Assembly: GCF_003863365.1 (NCBI RefSeq)
Contig: NZ_RQXT01000024.1
Coordinates: 28,470-92,469, forward strand
Source: Mesorhizobium tamadayense
GTDB lineage: Bacteria > Pseudomonadota > Alphaproteobacteria > Rhizobiales > Rhizobiaceae
Reading direction: 5' to 3'
DNA length: 64,000 nucleotides
A program made the translations under genes and the position numbers. The notes under the pieces were generated by a model, which was not told the origin of the DNA, did no database searches, and was given only the letters and a program-made list of their open reading frames with translations. Positions 26,783 through 34,919 of this stretch are shown here, piece after piece; position 1 is the first letter of the stretch, and the number at the start of each line of letters is the position of its first letter.

Positions 26783-28138
26783 ATGCGTGACATAAACTTC
26801 CTCACCGAGAACAACGCCAAGCCGATCTGGCATCCGATGGCGCACCCGGCCGAAATGCGGGCCACGCCGCCGAAGATCATCATGAAGGGCGAAGGCGTCT
26901 CGGTCACCGACGTCGACGGCCGCACGGTGCTCGACGCCGTCGGCGGATTGTGGAACGTCAACCTCGGCTACAGCTGCGATCCTATCAAGAAGGCGATTGC
27001 TTCGCAGCTCGACGCCCTGCCCTATTATTCCGGCTTTCGCGGCACCTCGACCGGACCGTCGATCGAACTCGCCTACGAGCTCGCCGAATGGTTCGCGCCG
27101 GAAGGCATGGTGCGCGCCTTCTTCACCTCAGGCGGCTCGGACTCGGTCGAGACGGCGCTGCGGCTCGCCCGGCAATTCTGGAAGATCCGCGGCCAGGGCG
27201 ACCGCACGAAATTCCTGGCGCTGAAGAAGGGCTATCACGGCACCCATTTCGGTGGCGCCTCGGTCAACGGCAACGCCAATTTCCGTCGCAACTACGAGCC
27301 GCTTCTGCCCGGCGTCTTCCACGCACCCGCGCCGTGGACCTATCGCAACCCGTTCGACGAGACCGACCCGGCGAGGCTGGCAAAACTCTGCGCCCGGGCA
27401 ATCGAGGACGAAATCGCCTTCCAGGGCGCCGACACGATCGCTGCCTTCATCATGGAGCCGGTGCTTGGCGCCGGCGGCGTCATCGTTCCGCATGAGAGCT
27501 TCATGCCGATGGTGCGCGCGATCTGCGATCGCCACGACATCCTTTTGATCGCCGACGAGGTGGTGACCGGCTTCGGCCGTACCGGCGCCTGGGCGGGCTC
27601 CCGGCTCTCCGGCGTGAAGCCCGATTTCATGACCATCGCCAAGGCGATCACCTCGGGCTATTTCCCGCTCGGCGCGACATTGATCGGCGCCAAAGTCGCC
27701 GATGTCTTCGAGGCCGACAAGACGAGCTTCGGCGCGATCGGCCATGGCTACACCTATTCGGGGCATCCGGTCGGCTGCGCGGCCGGTCTGGCGGCGCTCG
27801 CCGAAACCAGGCGGCTGGCCGTCAACGAGAACGCCGCCGCGCGCGGTATCGAGCTCGGCAGGGCGCTGGAAGCGCTGAAGGCCAAGCATCAGCTTATCGG
27901 CGACGTCCGCTACCAGGGCCTGATGGCCGCGCTCGAGCTGGTCTCTGACCGCACCGCCAAGAAGCCGGCAGACAAGAAGACGATGGCGGCGATCGCGGAC
28001 GCCGCCTACGGCGCCGGCGTGATGCTGCGCGTCTCCGGCAACACCATCATCCTGTCGCCGCCGCTGGTGATCTCTTCCGCCGATGTGGCGAAGATCGGCG
28101 AGGCGCTGGATGCTGGCCTGACGGCCGCTGCCGCTTAG
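26783..28138 (+). CDS. Class III aminotransferase (omega-amino acid:pyruvate type)
   Basis: A 451-residue PLP enzyme of fold type I: GGSDSVETALRLARQFW (phosphate-binding region), KKGYHGTHFGGASVNG, LLIADEVVTGFGRTG, and the PLP lysine in TIAKAITSGYFPLG. It resembles beta-alanine/omega-amino acid:pyruvate aminotransferases, which take an amino group from a primary amine and release an aldehyde. GGAG lies before the ATG and the gap from the HAD gene is 24 bp. Together with the permease and aldehyde dehydrogenases it suggests degradation of an amine. A strong hairpin follows the stop. Confidence 0.9.
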   Translation: MRDINFLTENNAKPIWHPMAHPAEMRATPPKIIMKGEGVSVTDVDGRTVLDAVGGLWNVNLGYSCDPIKKAIASQLDALPYYSGFRGTSTGPSIELAYELAEWFAPEGMVRAFFTSGGSDSVETALRLARQFWKIRGQGDRTKFLALKKGYHGTHFGGASVNGNANFRRNYEPLLPGVFHAPAPWTYRNPFDETDPARLAKLCARAIEDEIAFQGADTIAAFIMEPVLGAGGVIVPHESFMPMVRAICDRHDILLIADEVVTGFGRTGAWAGSRLSGVKPDFMTIAKAITSGYFPLGATLIGAKVADVFEADKTSFGAIGHGYTYSGHPVGCAAGLAALAETRRLAVNENAAARGIELGRALEALKAKHQLIGDVRYQGLMAALELVSDRTAKKPADKKTMAAIADAAYGAGVMLRVSGNTIILSPPLVISSADVAKIGEALDAGLTAAAA

Positions 28139-28146
28139 CGAATAGG

Positions 28147-28201
28147 GAATAGCGAGTAGCGAGTAGGGGCCGAACTTTCCCCTACTCGCTACTGGCTATT
28201 C
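28147..28201. terminator. Long inverted repeat between convergent genes; bidirectional terminator candidate
   Basis: AGTAGCGAGTAGGGG (28155-28169) is mirrored exactly at 28179-28193, and the arms extend to 28147 and 28201 with one mismatch, giving a 23-bp stem with a 9-nt loop. The surrounding sequence is made of variants of GCGAGTAG/GAATAG. It lies between the aminotransferase stop and the AraC gene on the other strand, and reaches into the last codons of the latter. It could terminate both transcripts; there is no clear T run. Confidence 0.6.
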
Positions 28202-29081
28202 GCCACTCACTACTCGCTCTTCCCAGCCGCTCCCTCCGCCACATCGCCGGTGCCATGCCAACGGCCTGGCGGAAAAAGCGCGAGAAATAGGCGGGGTCGT
28301 TGAAGCCGGTTTCGTAAGCGATATCCTCGACCGTGCGTATGGTGAAGAGGAGCAGGCGCTTGGCTTCGACCAGACGTCTTTCGCCGATCGCCTGCCGCAC
28401 GCCCGATCCCAGCACCTGGTGCGCCGCCTTGTCGAGCAGATGCCTGGTGGTGCCGAGCTCCTCGACATAACGCTCGACCGGCCAGTCGTCGCGAAAATGG
28501 CGGTCGATCAGCCGCCTGAGCCGCCCGCCGAGCGCCACCGTGGCCGGCACCGTCACCGCATGCGACTGGGCGTCAAGGCGGGCAATGCCCGACAGCGCCA
28601 CCGCGACCAGCGCTGGCAGGATTTTCTCCATGCCGGCCTGCGCCTCGGCATATTCGGCCTGGATCATTTTGATCATGTTGCCGTGCCGTTCCCACAGCGC
28701 GACCTCACCCCGCCCGGTGACGAAGACGGGCTGATCGAGCGGCAGCGCGGAATGCTCCGCGATGGCCGCAAGCGCTGCGTCCGCGATCGAAACGACGATG
28801 GCATCCGTGCCCTGCTCGATGTCGAAACCGTGCACCACGCCGCTCGGTATAAAACTCACGGTCGGTGCCGAAAAACTCCAGGTCTTGTCCTCGATCCGGT
28901 AGACGCCGCTGCCGCTTGTCCAGAAAGTGATCTGCGCCATCTGCGGGTGTTTGTGGGCGAGAACCCGACCGCGATGCACGGAAGCGCGCGCCTGAACGGT
29001 CTCGACATGCAGGAAACCGACGTCGAGCGCCCGCGCGGGCTCGCCGTAGACGAAGAATTCCGGAATCGCGGTCTGGCTCAT
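28182..29081 (-). CDS. hpaA: AraC family activator HpaA
   Basis: A 299-residue AraC-type protein with an N-terminal cupin region (GRVLAHKHPQMAQITFWTSG, SFIPSGVVHGFDI) and C-terminal AraC helix-turn-helices (WPVERYVEELGTTRHLLDKA, VEDIAYETGFNDPAYFSRFF). It adjoins hpaBC divergently, as HpaA, the 4-hydroxyphenylacetate-responsive activator, does in enterobacteria. The ATG at 29081 is preferred over 29156. The last dozen codons (RASSEWRIASSE) are encoded by the GCGAGTAG repeat, so the native C-terminus may have been changed by the repeat; the DNA-binding part is intact. Confidence 0.85.
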   Translation of the reverse strand: MSQTAIPEFFVYGEPARALDVGFLHVETVQARASVHRGRVLAHKHPQMAQITFWTSGSGVYRIEDKTWSFSAPTVSFIPSGVVHGFDIEQGTDAIVVSIADAALAAIAEHSALPLDQPVFVTGRGEVALWERHGNMIKMIQAEYAEAQAGMEKILPALVAVALSGIARLDAQSHAVTVPATVALGGRLRRLIDRHFRDDWPVERYVEELGTTRHLLDKAAHQVLGSGVRQAIGERRLVEAKRLLLFTIRTVEDIAYETGFNDPAYFSRFFRQAVGMAPAMWRRERLGRASSEWRIASSE

Positions 29082-29172
29082 TGGCTGCCGGAAAAAATCC
29101 AAGCGGTTTTGCGCTTTCGTCCATAAACCATCGTGCCGCGCCCGGCTACTCTCCAATCATCAAGGGAGGATC

Positions 29173-30720
29173 ATGATGCGATCGGAAGATTTCCGGGCCG
29201 ACACGAAACGGCCGTTCACGGGCGCCGAATATCTGGAGAGCCTGCGCGACGGGCGCGAGGTCTATATCAACGGCGAGCGGGTGGCCGACGTCACCAGCCA
29301 TCCGGCGATGCGCAATTCGGTCCGCTCGCTGGCGCGCCTCTACGACGCGCTGCATGATCCGGCCCAGCAAGCGGTCCTGACCTCGCCCAGCGATACCGGG
29401 TCCGGCGGCTACACGCACAAATATTTCCGCGTCGCCCATTCCGCAGCCGAGCTTGCCCAACAGCAGAGCGCGATCGCGCATTGGGCGCGCATGACCTATG
29501 GCTGGATGGGCCGCACTGCCGACTACAAGGCGGCGCTGATGAACACGCTCGGCGCCAATGCCGAATGGTACGGCCCGTTCAAGGACAATGCGCGCGCTTG
29601 GCACAGACGCGCCCAGGAAGCGGTCCTGTTCATGAACCATGCTATCGTCAACCCGCCGATCGACCGCCACAAGCCCGCCGAGCAGGTGAAGGACGTGTTC
29701 GTGCACATCACAAAGGAGAACGACGCCGGCATCTGGGTGTCGGGCGCCAAGGTGGTGGCGACGTCCTCGGCGCTCACCCATTACAATTTCCTGGCACAGA
29801 GCTCGGCGACGGTGACCGAGGATCCGTCGCTGTCGGTGATGTTCATCGTGCCGATGAACGCGCCGGGCATAAAGATGTTCTGCCGCGTCTCCTACGAGCA
29901 GACGGCGAACACCGTCGGTCATCCCTTCGACTATCCGCTGTCATCGCGCTTCGACGAGAACGACGCGATCCTGGTGCTCGACAACGTCTTCATCCCCTGG
30001 GAGGACGTGCTGGTGCTGCGCGACGCGCAGAAGATCCTGTCCTTCCATCCGGCCTCGGGCTTCATGCACGGCTACTGCTTCCAAGGGTGCACACGCTTCG
30101 CCGTCAAGCTCGACTTCCTCGCCGGGCTGCTCGCCAAGGCGCTGCGCGCGACAGGCGGCGATGCCTTCCGCGGCAACCAGGCGGCGCTCGGCGAGGTGAT
30201 TGGGCTGCGCCACATGTTCTGGAGCTTTTCCAACGCGATGGCGCACAATCCCATTCCGTGGGCCAACGGCGCGGTGCTGCCCAATCTCGAAGCCGCGCTG
30301 GCCTACCGGACCTTCATGTCGGAGGCCTATCAGCGCGTCATCGACACGGTGCGGCGGGTGATCGCATCGGGGCTGATCTACCTGCCCTCCTCGGTGCGGG
30401 ACTTCGATAATCCGGAGATCGACCGCTATCTCGCGCAATATGTGCGTGGCTCCAACGACATGGGCCATGTCGAGCGCATCAAGATTATGAAGCTGTTGTG
30501 GGACGCGACCGGCACCGAATTTGGCGGCCGCCACGCGCTCTACGAACTCAACTATGCCGGCGCGCCGGAAGAGGTGCGGCTGCAGGTGCTGAAGGGCGCC
30601 GAGCGTGGCGGACGGCTGAAGCAGATGGAGGAGCTGGTCGACGCCTGCATGGCCGATTATGACGAGAAGGGCTGGACCGGCGACACATGGCTGCCGCCGC
30701 TCTCGGCCCAGGCCAACTGA
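29173..30720 (+). CDS. hpaB: 4-hydroxyphenylacetate 3-monooxygenase, oxygenase component HpaB
   Basis: A 515-residue FADH2-dependent aromatic hydroxylase of the HpaB family: FTGAEYLESLRDGREVYING at the N-terminus, VKDVFVHITKENDAGIWVSG, YEQTANTVGHPFDYPLSSRF and VLDNVFIPWEDVLVLRD. It converts 4-hydroxyphenylacetate to 3,4-dihydroxyphenylacetate using reduced flavin from HpaC, which is encoded 13 bp downstream. AGGGAGGA precedes two adjacent ATG codons (29173 and 29176). The length matches the family (about 520). Confidence 0.94.
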   Translation: MMRSEDFRADTKRPFTGAEYLESLRDGREVYINGERVADVTSHPAMRNSVRSLARLYDALHDPAQQAVLTSPSDTGSGGYTHKYFRVAHSAAELAQQQSAIAHWARMTYGWMGRTADYKAALMNTLGANAEWYGPFKDNARAWHRRAQEAVLFMNHAIVNPPIDRHKPAEQVKDVFVHITKENDAGIWVSGAKVVATSSALTHYNFLAQSSATVTEDPSLSVMFIVPMNAPGIKMFCRVSYEQTANTVGHPFDYPLSSRFDENDAILVLDNVFIPWEDVLVLRDAQKILSFHPASGFMHGYCFQGCTRFAVKLDFLAGLLAKALRATGGDAFRGNQAALGEVIGLRHMFWSFSNAMAHNPIPWANGAVLPNLEAALAYRTFMSEAYQRVIDTVRRVIASGLIYLPSSVRDFDNPEIDRYLAQYVRGSNDMGHVERIKIMKLLWDATGTEFGGRHALYELNYAGAPEEVRLQVLKGAERGGRLKQMEELVDACMADYDEKGWTGDTWLPPLSAQAN

Positions 30721-30733
30721 CCGGAGGCTGGCC

Positions 30734-31255
30734 ATGGAAGGAGCCATGGAAGCACAAGTCTCGAGGCTGGAATTCCGCGAGGCAATGGCGCGGGTCTGCG
30801 CGCCGGTCAACATCGTCACCACGGATGGTCCGGCGGGACGCGGCGGCTTCACCGCGACCGCCATGTGCAGCGTTTCCGACGATCCGCCGACGCTGCTTGT
30901 GTGCATGAACGAACGCTCGGCGCAGACAGGCATGTTCCTCGAGAACCAACGCTTCTGCGTCAACGTGCTCACGCAGTCGCACATGCATCTTGCGGCGAAG
31001 TTTGCAGGCGCGATCCGCGACATGGCCGAGCGCTACGATGCGGCGCGCTGGCAGACCATGCCCTCCGGCATGCCGGCGCTGTTAGATGCCATCGTCAGCT
31101 TCGACTGCGAGATCGGCACGGTGAATAAGGTCGGCACGCACAATGTGATGTTCGGCCGCGTCGTCGACATCCGCCACGGCAGCGACGAGGCGGCGCTGCT
31201 TTATGTCGGGCGAAACTACATGCAGCCGAGCGCGTTGGGCAGTTTTGGAGGGTGA
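30734..31255 (+). CDS. hpaC: 4-hydroxyphenylacetate 3-monooxygenase, flavin reductase component HpaC
   Basis: A 173-residue flavin reductase: FREAMARVCAPVNIVTTDGP, GFTATAMCSVSDDPPTLLVC (the flavin-binding segment) and GTHNVMFGRVVDIRHG. It supplies FADH2 to HpaB, whose gene is directly upstream. The ATG at 30734 is preferred, with GGAGG at 7 nt; a second ATG at 30746 is possible. It ends 3 bp from the stop of the convergent hpaR. Confidence 0.92.
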   Translation: MEGAMEAQVSRLEFREAMARVCAPVNIVTTDGPAGRGGFTATAMCSVSDDPPTLLVCMNERSAQTGMFLENQRFCVNVLTQSHMHLAAKFAGAIRDMAERYDAARWQTMPSGMPALLDAIVSFDCEIGTVNKVGTHNVMFGRVVDIRHGSDEAALLYVGRNYMQPSALGSFGG

Positions 31256-31258
31256 GGA

Positions 31259-31696
31259 TCAGCCCCCCGTCGACTCCGACTGGATCAGGCTCTCCAGCAT
31301 GTCCAGCAACCGCTCGTGCTCTTCGGCGCCGTAGCGCTTCTCGATCGCCTCGTAGATTGCGACGCGCTCGGGCGCGAGTTCCTCGATCAGCGCCACGCCG
31401 GCCGGGCTGATGGCGAGCAGCGCGCGGCGCCCGTCGTCCTTGACCCTGTTGCGGGTGATGAAGCCCCGCTCCTCCATCGCCTTGATGATGCGGGTGAGGC
31501 TGGGCGGCAGGATCGAGGCGCGGTTGGCGAGCTCGGTCGCCTCCAGCGGGCCTGTCTCGGCAAGCACGCGCAGCACGCGCCATTGCTGCTCGGTGATGTC
31601 GTGGCGGGCAAGCATCGGCCGGAAATGCGCCATGATCACTTCGCGGGCGCGCAGAAGTGCCATGGGCAAAGAACGGCGGGTGCTGGGCGGTAGCAA
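31259..31696 (-). CDS. hpaR: MarR family repressor HpaR
   Basis: A 145-residue MarR-type regulator with the winged-helix core ARHDITEQQWRVLRVLAETG, LEATELANRASILPPSLTRI and GFITRNRVKDDGRRALLAIS. The start is taken as a TTG at 31696 with GGAGA 7 nt upstream, giving LPPSTRRSLPMALLRAREV, as in known HpaR proteins (E. coli HpaR has about 148 residues). The frame is open much further upstream but lacks start signals. HpaR represses the meta-cleavage operon until 4-hydroxyphenylacetate or its derivative binds. A near-perfect palindrome lies in the divergent region. Confidence 0.9.
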   Translation of the reverse strand: MLPPSTRRSLPMALLRAREVIMAHFRPMLARHDITEQQWRVLRVLAETGPLEATELANRASILPPSLTRIIKAMEERGFITRNRVKDDGRRALLAISPAGVALIEELAPERVAIYEAIEKRYGAEEHERLLDMLESLIQSESTGG

Positions 31697-31827
31697 GGTC
31701 AGGTCTCCAATTCCAGTTTCCGCTAGCGACTCGTGACAAAATTTGACGGCTGGCGAGTTATATCCGCGATTTCGTTGGGACCGGCAATCCTGCTTCCCAA
31801 GTCGCCACGGCGCATAGACAACGACGC

Positions 31828-31867
31828 TTGACATTCCGTCGTCAAGATGTAATTCACATGTTAATTA
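31828..31867 (+). promoter_or_regulatory. hpaFEDGH promoter with overlapping HpaR operator
   Basis: A consensus -35 TTGACA lies at 31828-31833; 16 bp later TAATTC (31850-31855) serves as the -10. TAATTCACATGTTAATTA (31850-31867) is an 18-bp palindrome with one mismatched pair and covers the -10, so a bound dimer would block RNA polymerase. MarR-type repressors use sites of this size. That HpaR is the binder is inferred from position. Confidence 0.7.
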
Positions 31868-31884
31868 CAAGGTGGAGGAGACCC

Positions 31885-32271
31885 TTGCCACACATGGCGA
31901 TCGAATATTCGGCGAATCTCGACGCGAAGGTCGACATGGGCGCACTCTGCGCGCTGGTCTCGCGCACCATCCTCGAGACCGGCCTGTTCGAGCCGGGCGC
32001 GGTGAGGGTGCGTGCCTTCCGCGCCGTGTCTTACGCGATCGCCGACCGGCTCTCAGAGAACGGCTTCATCGACATGAATTTCCGCATCGGCAAGGGCCGC
32101 AGCACCGAGGAAAAGAAACGCGCCGGCGAGGCGATCTTCGCTGCGGTCACGCATCATCTCGCATCGCTGTTCGCCACACCACATTTCGCGCTGTCGCTCG
32201 AGATCCGCGAGATCGACGCCGAGCTCAGCTGGAAGAAGAACGCCATTCATCCGCGCCTGCGTCGCAAGTGA
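31885..32271 (+). CDS. hpaF: 5-carboxymethyl-2-hydroxymuconate delta-isomerase HpaF
   Basis: A 128-residue tautomerase-fold isomerase that moves a double bond in the homoprotocatechuate meta pathway. Its catalysis depends on an N-terminal proline. The TTG at 31885 gives MPHMAIEYS, which puts proline at position 2 as in other HpaF proteins, and GGAGGAG lies six bases upstream. The ATG at 31894 would begin MAIEYS and remove the catalytic proline, so the TTG is much the better start. FIDMNFRIGKGRSTEEKKRA and FALSLEIREIDAELSWKKN are typical. It is the first gene of the HpaR-controlled operon. Confidence 0.92.
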   Translation: MPHMAIEYSANLDAKVDMGALCALVSRTILETGLFEPGAVRVRAFRAVSYAIADRLSENGFIDMNFRIGKGRSTEEKKRAGEAIFAAVTHHLASLFATPHFALSLEIREIDAELSWKKNAIHPRLRRK

Positions 32272-32304
32272 ACGGGCACGGCAGGCAATCAACAGGAAGA
32301 ACCC

Positions 32305-33822
32305 ATGGCGGCACTGGACGACAATCTGAGGAAGGCCGAAGCCTATCTCGAACGCTTCCGGAAAAATGGCGTGCTCAACCAGATCGGCGGCGAAGCGGTG
32401 CCTGCCGCCGACGGTTCGACATACGAGACGATCTCGCCGATCGATCTGAAACCGATCGCCACCGTTGCGCGCGGCAAGGACGCTGACATCGACCGCGCCG
32501 CCAAGGCGGCGAAGGCCGCCTTCCGTGACTGGGCGGCGATCCCGGGCGACGCGCGCAAGAAGCTGCTCCACAAAATCGCCGACGCCATCGTCGCGCGAGC
32601 CGAGGAGATCGCCTTCGTCGAATGCATGGACACTGGCCAGTCATTAAAGTTCATGGCCAAGGCTGCATTGCGCGGCGCCGAGAATTTCCGCTTCTATGCC
32701 GACCGCGCGCCGGAAGCGCGTGACGGCCGCTCGCTCAGAGCGCCGAACCAGGTCAATCTGACGACGCGCGTACCGATCGGCCCCGTTGGCGTGATCACGC
32801 CGTGGAACACGCCCTTCATGCTGTCGACCTGGAAGATCGCGCCGGCGCTCGCAGCCGGCTGCACCATTGTGCACAAGCCGGCGGAGCTGTCGCCTCTGAC
32901 GGCGAGATTGCTGGTCGAGATCGCCGAGGAGGCGGGTCTTCCCAAGGGCGTGTGGAACCTCGTCAACGGTTTTGGCGAGGATGCCGGCCGGGCGCTGACC
33001 GAGCACCCCGACATCAAGGCGATCGGCTTTGTCGGCGAGAGCCGCACCGGCTCGATGATCATGAAACAGGGCGCCGAGACGCTGAAGCGCGTGCATTTCG
33101 AGCTCGGCGGCAAGAACCCTGTGATCGTCTTTGCCGACGCCGACCTGGAGCGCGCCGCGGACGCCGCCGTCTTCATGATCTATTCGCTGAACGGCGAGCG
33201 CTGCACCTCGTCGTCGCGCCTCTTGGTCGAGGCCTCCGTCCACGACAAGTTCACCGACCTGGTGGCGCAGAAGGCCAAGCGCATCAGGATCGGCCATCCG
33301 CTCGATCCCGAAACCGTGGTCGGGCCGCTGATCCATCCGGTGCATGAGGAAAAGGTGCTGTCCTATATCGAGATCGGCAAATCGGAAGGCGCGGTCGTCG
33401 CCGCCGGCGGCGGCAAGTTCGCCGGCCCTGGCGGTGGCTGCTATGTCAGCCCGACGCTGTTCGTCGGCGCCACCAACAAGATGCGCATTGCCCAGGAGGA
33501 AATCTTCGGGCCGGTGCTGACCGCGATCCCGTTCAAGGACGAGGCCGAGGCACTGGCTTTGGCCAACGACACCCAATACGGCCTCACCGGCTATCTGTGG
33601 ACCTCCGACGTCACTCGCGCTCTCCGTTTCACCGACGCCCTTGACGCCGGCATGATCTGGGTGAACTCGGAGAATGTGCGCCACCTGCCGACGCCGTTCG
33701 GGGGCGTCAAGAGCTCGGGCATCGGCCGCGACGGCGGCGACTGGTCGTTCGACTTCTACATGGAAACCAAGAACATCGCGTTCGCCACGGCGCCGCATTC
33801 GATCCAGAAGCTCGGCGGCTGA
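32305..33822 (+). CDS. hpaE: 5-carboxymethyl-2-hydroxymuconate semialdehyde dehydrogenase HpaE
   Basis: A 505-residue aldehyde dehydrogenase: VGVITPWNTPFMLSTWKIAP, FELGGKNPVIVF (general base), LNGERCTSSSRLLVEA (catalytic cysteine) and TPFGGVKSSGIGRDGGDWSF. The WNTPFML and NGERCTSSSR versions of these motifs are those of HpaE rather than general aldehyde dehydrogenases. It oxidises the semialdehyde product of HpaD with NAD. AGGAAG precedes the ATG and the gap from hpaF is 33 bp. Confidence 0.93.
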   Translation: MAALDDNLRKAEAYLERFRKNGVLNQIGGEAVPAADGSTYETISPIDLKPIATVARGKDADIDRAAKAAKAAFRDWAAIPGDARKKLLHKIADAIVARAEEIAFVECMDTGQSLKFMAKAALRGAENFRFYADRAPEARDGRSLRAPNQVNLTTRVPIGPVGVITPWNTPFMLSTWKIAPALAAGCTIVHKPAELSPLTARLLVEIAEEAGLPKGVWNLVNGFGEDAGRALTEHPDIKAIGFVGESRTGSMIMKQGAETLKRVHFELGGKNPVIVFADADLERAADAAVFMIYSLNGERCTSSSRLLVEASVHDKFTDLVAQKAKRIRIGHPLDPETVVGPLIHPVHEEKVLSYIEIGKSEGAVVAAGGGKFAGPGGGCYVSPTLFVGATNKMRIAQEEIFGPVLTAIPFKDEAEALALANDTQYGLTGYLWTSDVTRALRFTDALDAGMIWVNSENVRHLPTPFGGVKSSGIGRDGGDWSFDFYMETKNIAFATAPHSIQKLGG

Positions 33823-33835
33823 CCGGAGACACAAG

Positions 33836-34816
33836 ATGGCCCTGCCCCAACCCAACCTCTACCCTGCCTTCAACATCGTGCGGCTCAGCCATGTCGAGCT
33901 GGCTGTGACGGATCTGGCGAAATCACGCGCGTTTTATGTCGACACGCTTGGCCTGCAGGTGACCGACGAGACCAGCAACGCCATCTACCTGCGCGCGCTG
34001 GAAGAGCGCGGCCATCATTGCATCGTGCTGCGCAAGGCCACGACGCCGGAAGCACGCGACCTCGGCTTCAAGGTTTTTTCCGACGAGGACCTCGACAAGG
34101 CGGCGCATTTCTTTGCGGCCAAGGACCTGCCGGTGGAATGGGTGGAGCGGCCGTACCAGTCGCGCACCTTCCGGACGCGCGATCCGCACGGCATTCCGCT
34201 CGAGTTCTATTCTAGGATGGAGCGGCTGCCGCCGATCCATCAGAAATACGCGCTCTATCACGGCGTGAAGCCGCTGCGCATCGACCACTTCAACTGCTTC
34301 TCGCCGAACGTCGATGAGGCGGTCGCCTTCTACAACGAGCTCGGCTTCCGCGTGACAGAATACACCGAGGACGCCGAGACCGGGAAGCTGTGGGCGGCCT
34401 GGATGCACCGCAAGGGCGGCGTGCACGACATCGCCTTCACCAACGGCCTCGGCCCGCGCCTGCACCATGTCGCCTTCTGGGTGCCGACGCCGCTCAACAT
34501 CATCGACCTGCTCGACCTGATGGCGACCACCGGCTATGTCGGCAACATCGAGCGCGGCCCCGGCCGACACGGCATCTCCAACGCCTTCTTCCTCTACATC
34601 CGCGACCCCGACAACCACCGCATCGAGATCTATTGCTCGGACTACCAGACGGTCGATCCGGACCTGGAGCCGATCAAATGGGACCTGAAGGACCCGCAGC
34701 GCCAGACGCTGTGGGGCGCGCCGGCGCCCAGAAGCTGGTTCGAGGAAGGCAGCGTCTTTGCCGACGTGACGCCACGCCAGTCCGACCTGGCGGCCTCGCC
34801 GATTGTGGCGCCTTGA
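33836..34816 (+). CDS. hpaD: 3,4-dihydroxyphenylacetate 2,3-dioxygenase HpaD (type I extradiol)
   Basis: A 326-residue vicinal-oxygen-chelate extradiol dioxygenase. The two repeated modules begin at VRLSHVELAVTDLAKSRAFY and LRIDHFNCFSPNVDEAVAFY. The metal triad is visible as histidine in IDHFNC, histidine in LHHVAF and glutamate in HRIEIYCSD. The ATG at 33836 follows GGAGAC. It opens the ring of 3,4-dihydroxyphenylacetate. This is the VOC-type enzyme known from Brevibacterium and Arthrobacter, not the LigB-like HpaD of E. coli. Confidence 0.93.
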   Translation: MALPQPNLYPAFNIVRLSHVELAVTDLAKSRAFYVDTLGLQVTDETSNAIYLRALEERGHHCIVLRKATTPEARDLGFKVFSDEDLDKAAHFFAAKDLPVEWVERPYQSRTFRTRDPHGIPLEFYSRMERLPPIHQKYALYHGVKPLRIDHFNCFSPNVDEAVAFYNELGFRVTEYTEDAETGKLWAAWMHRKGGVHDIAFTNGLGPRLHHVAFWVPTPLNIIDLLDLMATTGYVGNIERGPGRHGISNAFFLYIRDPDNHRIEIYCSDYQTVDPDLEPIKWDLKDPQRQTLWGAPAPRSWFEEGSVFADVTPRQSDLAASPIVAP

Positions 34817-34861
34817 GTTCATAATTTGCGATGACTGCGTTCCTTCGCGCCCCCCTCTGTC

Positions 34862-34899
34862 CTGCCGGACATCTCCCCCACTTGGGGGGAGATCGGCAG
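34862..34899. repeat. Palindromic intergenic repeat between hpaD and hpaG
   Basis: ATCTCCCCC (34871-34879) faces GGGGGAGAT (34885-34893), with outer arms CTGCCG (34862-34867) and CGGCAG (34894-34899). This is a strong hairpin and looks like a dispersed repeat common in Mesorhizobium. It interrupts the operon in a 103-bp gap and may weaken expression of the downstream genes. Confidence 0.7.
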
Positions 34900-34919
34900 C
34901 TTCCATGTGGAGTTCCAGC

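Noticed and set aside
28136..28220. CRISPR-like short repeats
   Set aside because: The GCGAGTAG units are short, irregular and without spacers of constant length; they form a hairpin rather than an array.
31697..31834. A longer HpaR protein starting at 31834
   Set aside because: The extension crosses the promoter/operator region of hpaF and lacks a ribosome site; the TTG at 31696 gives the family length.
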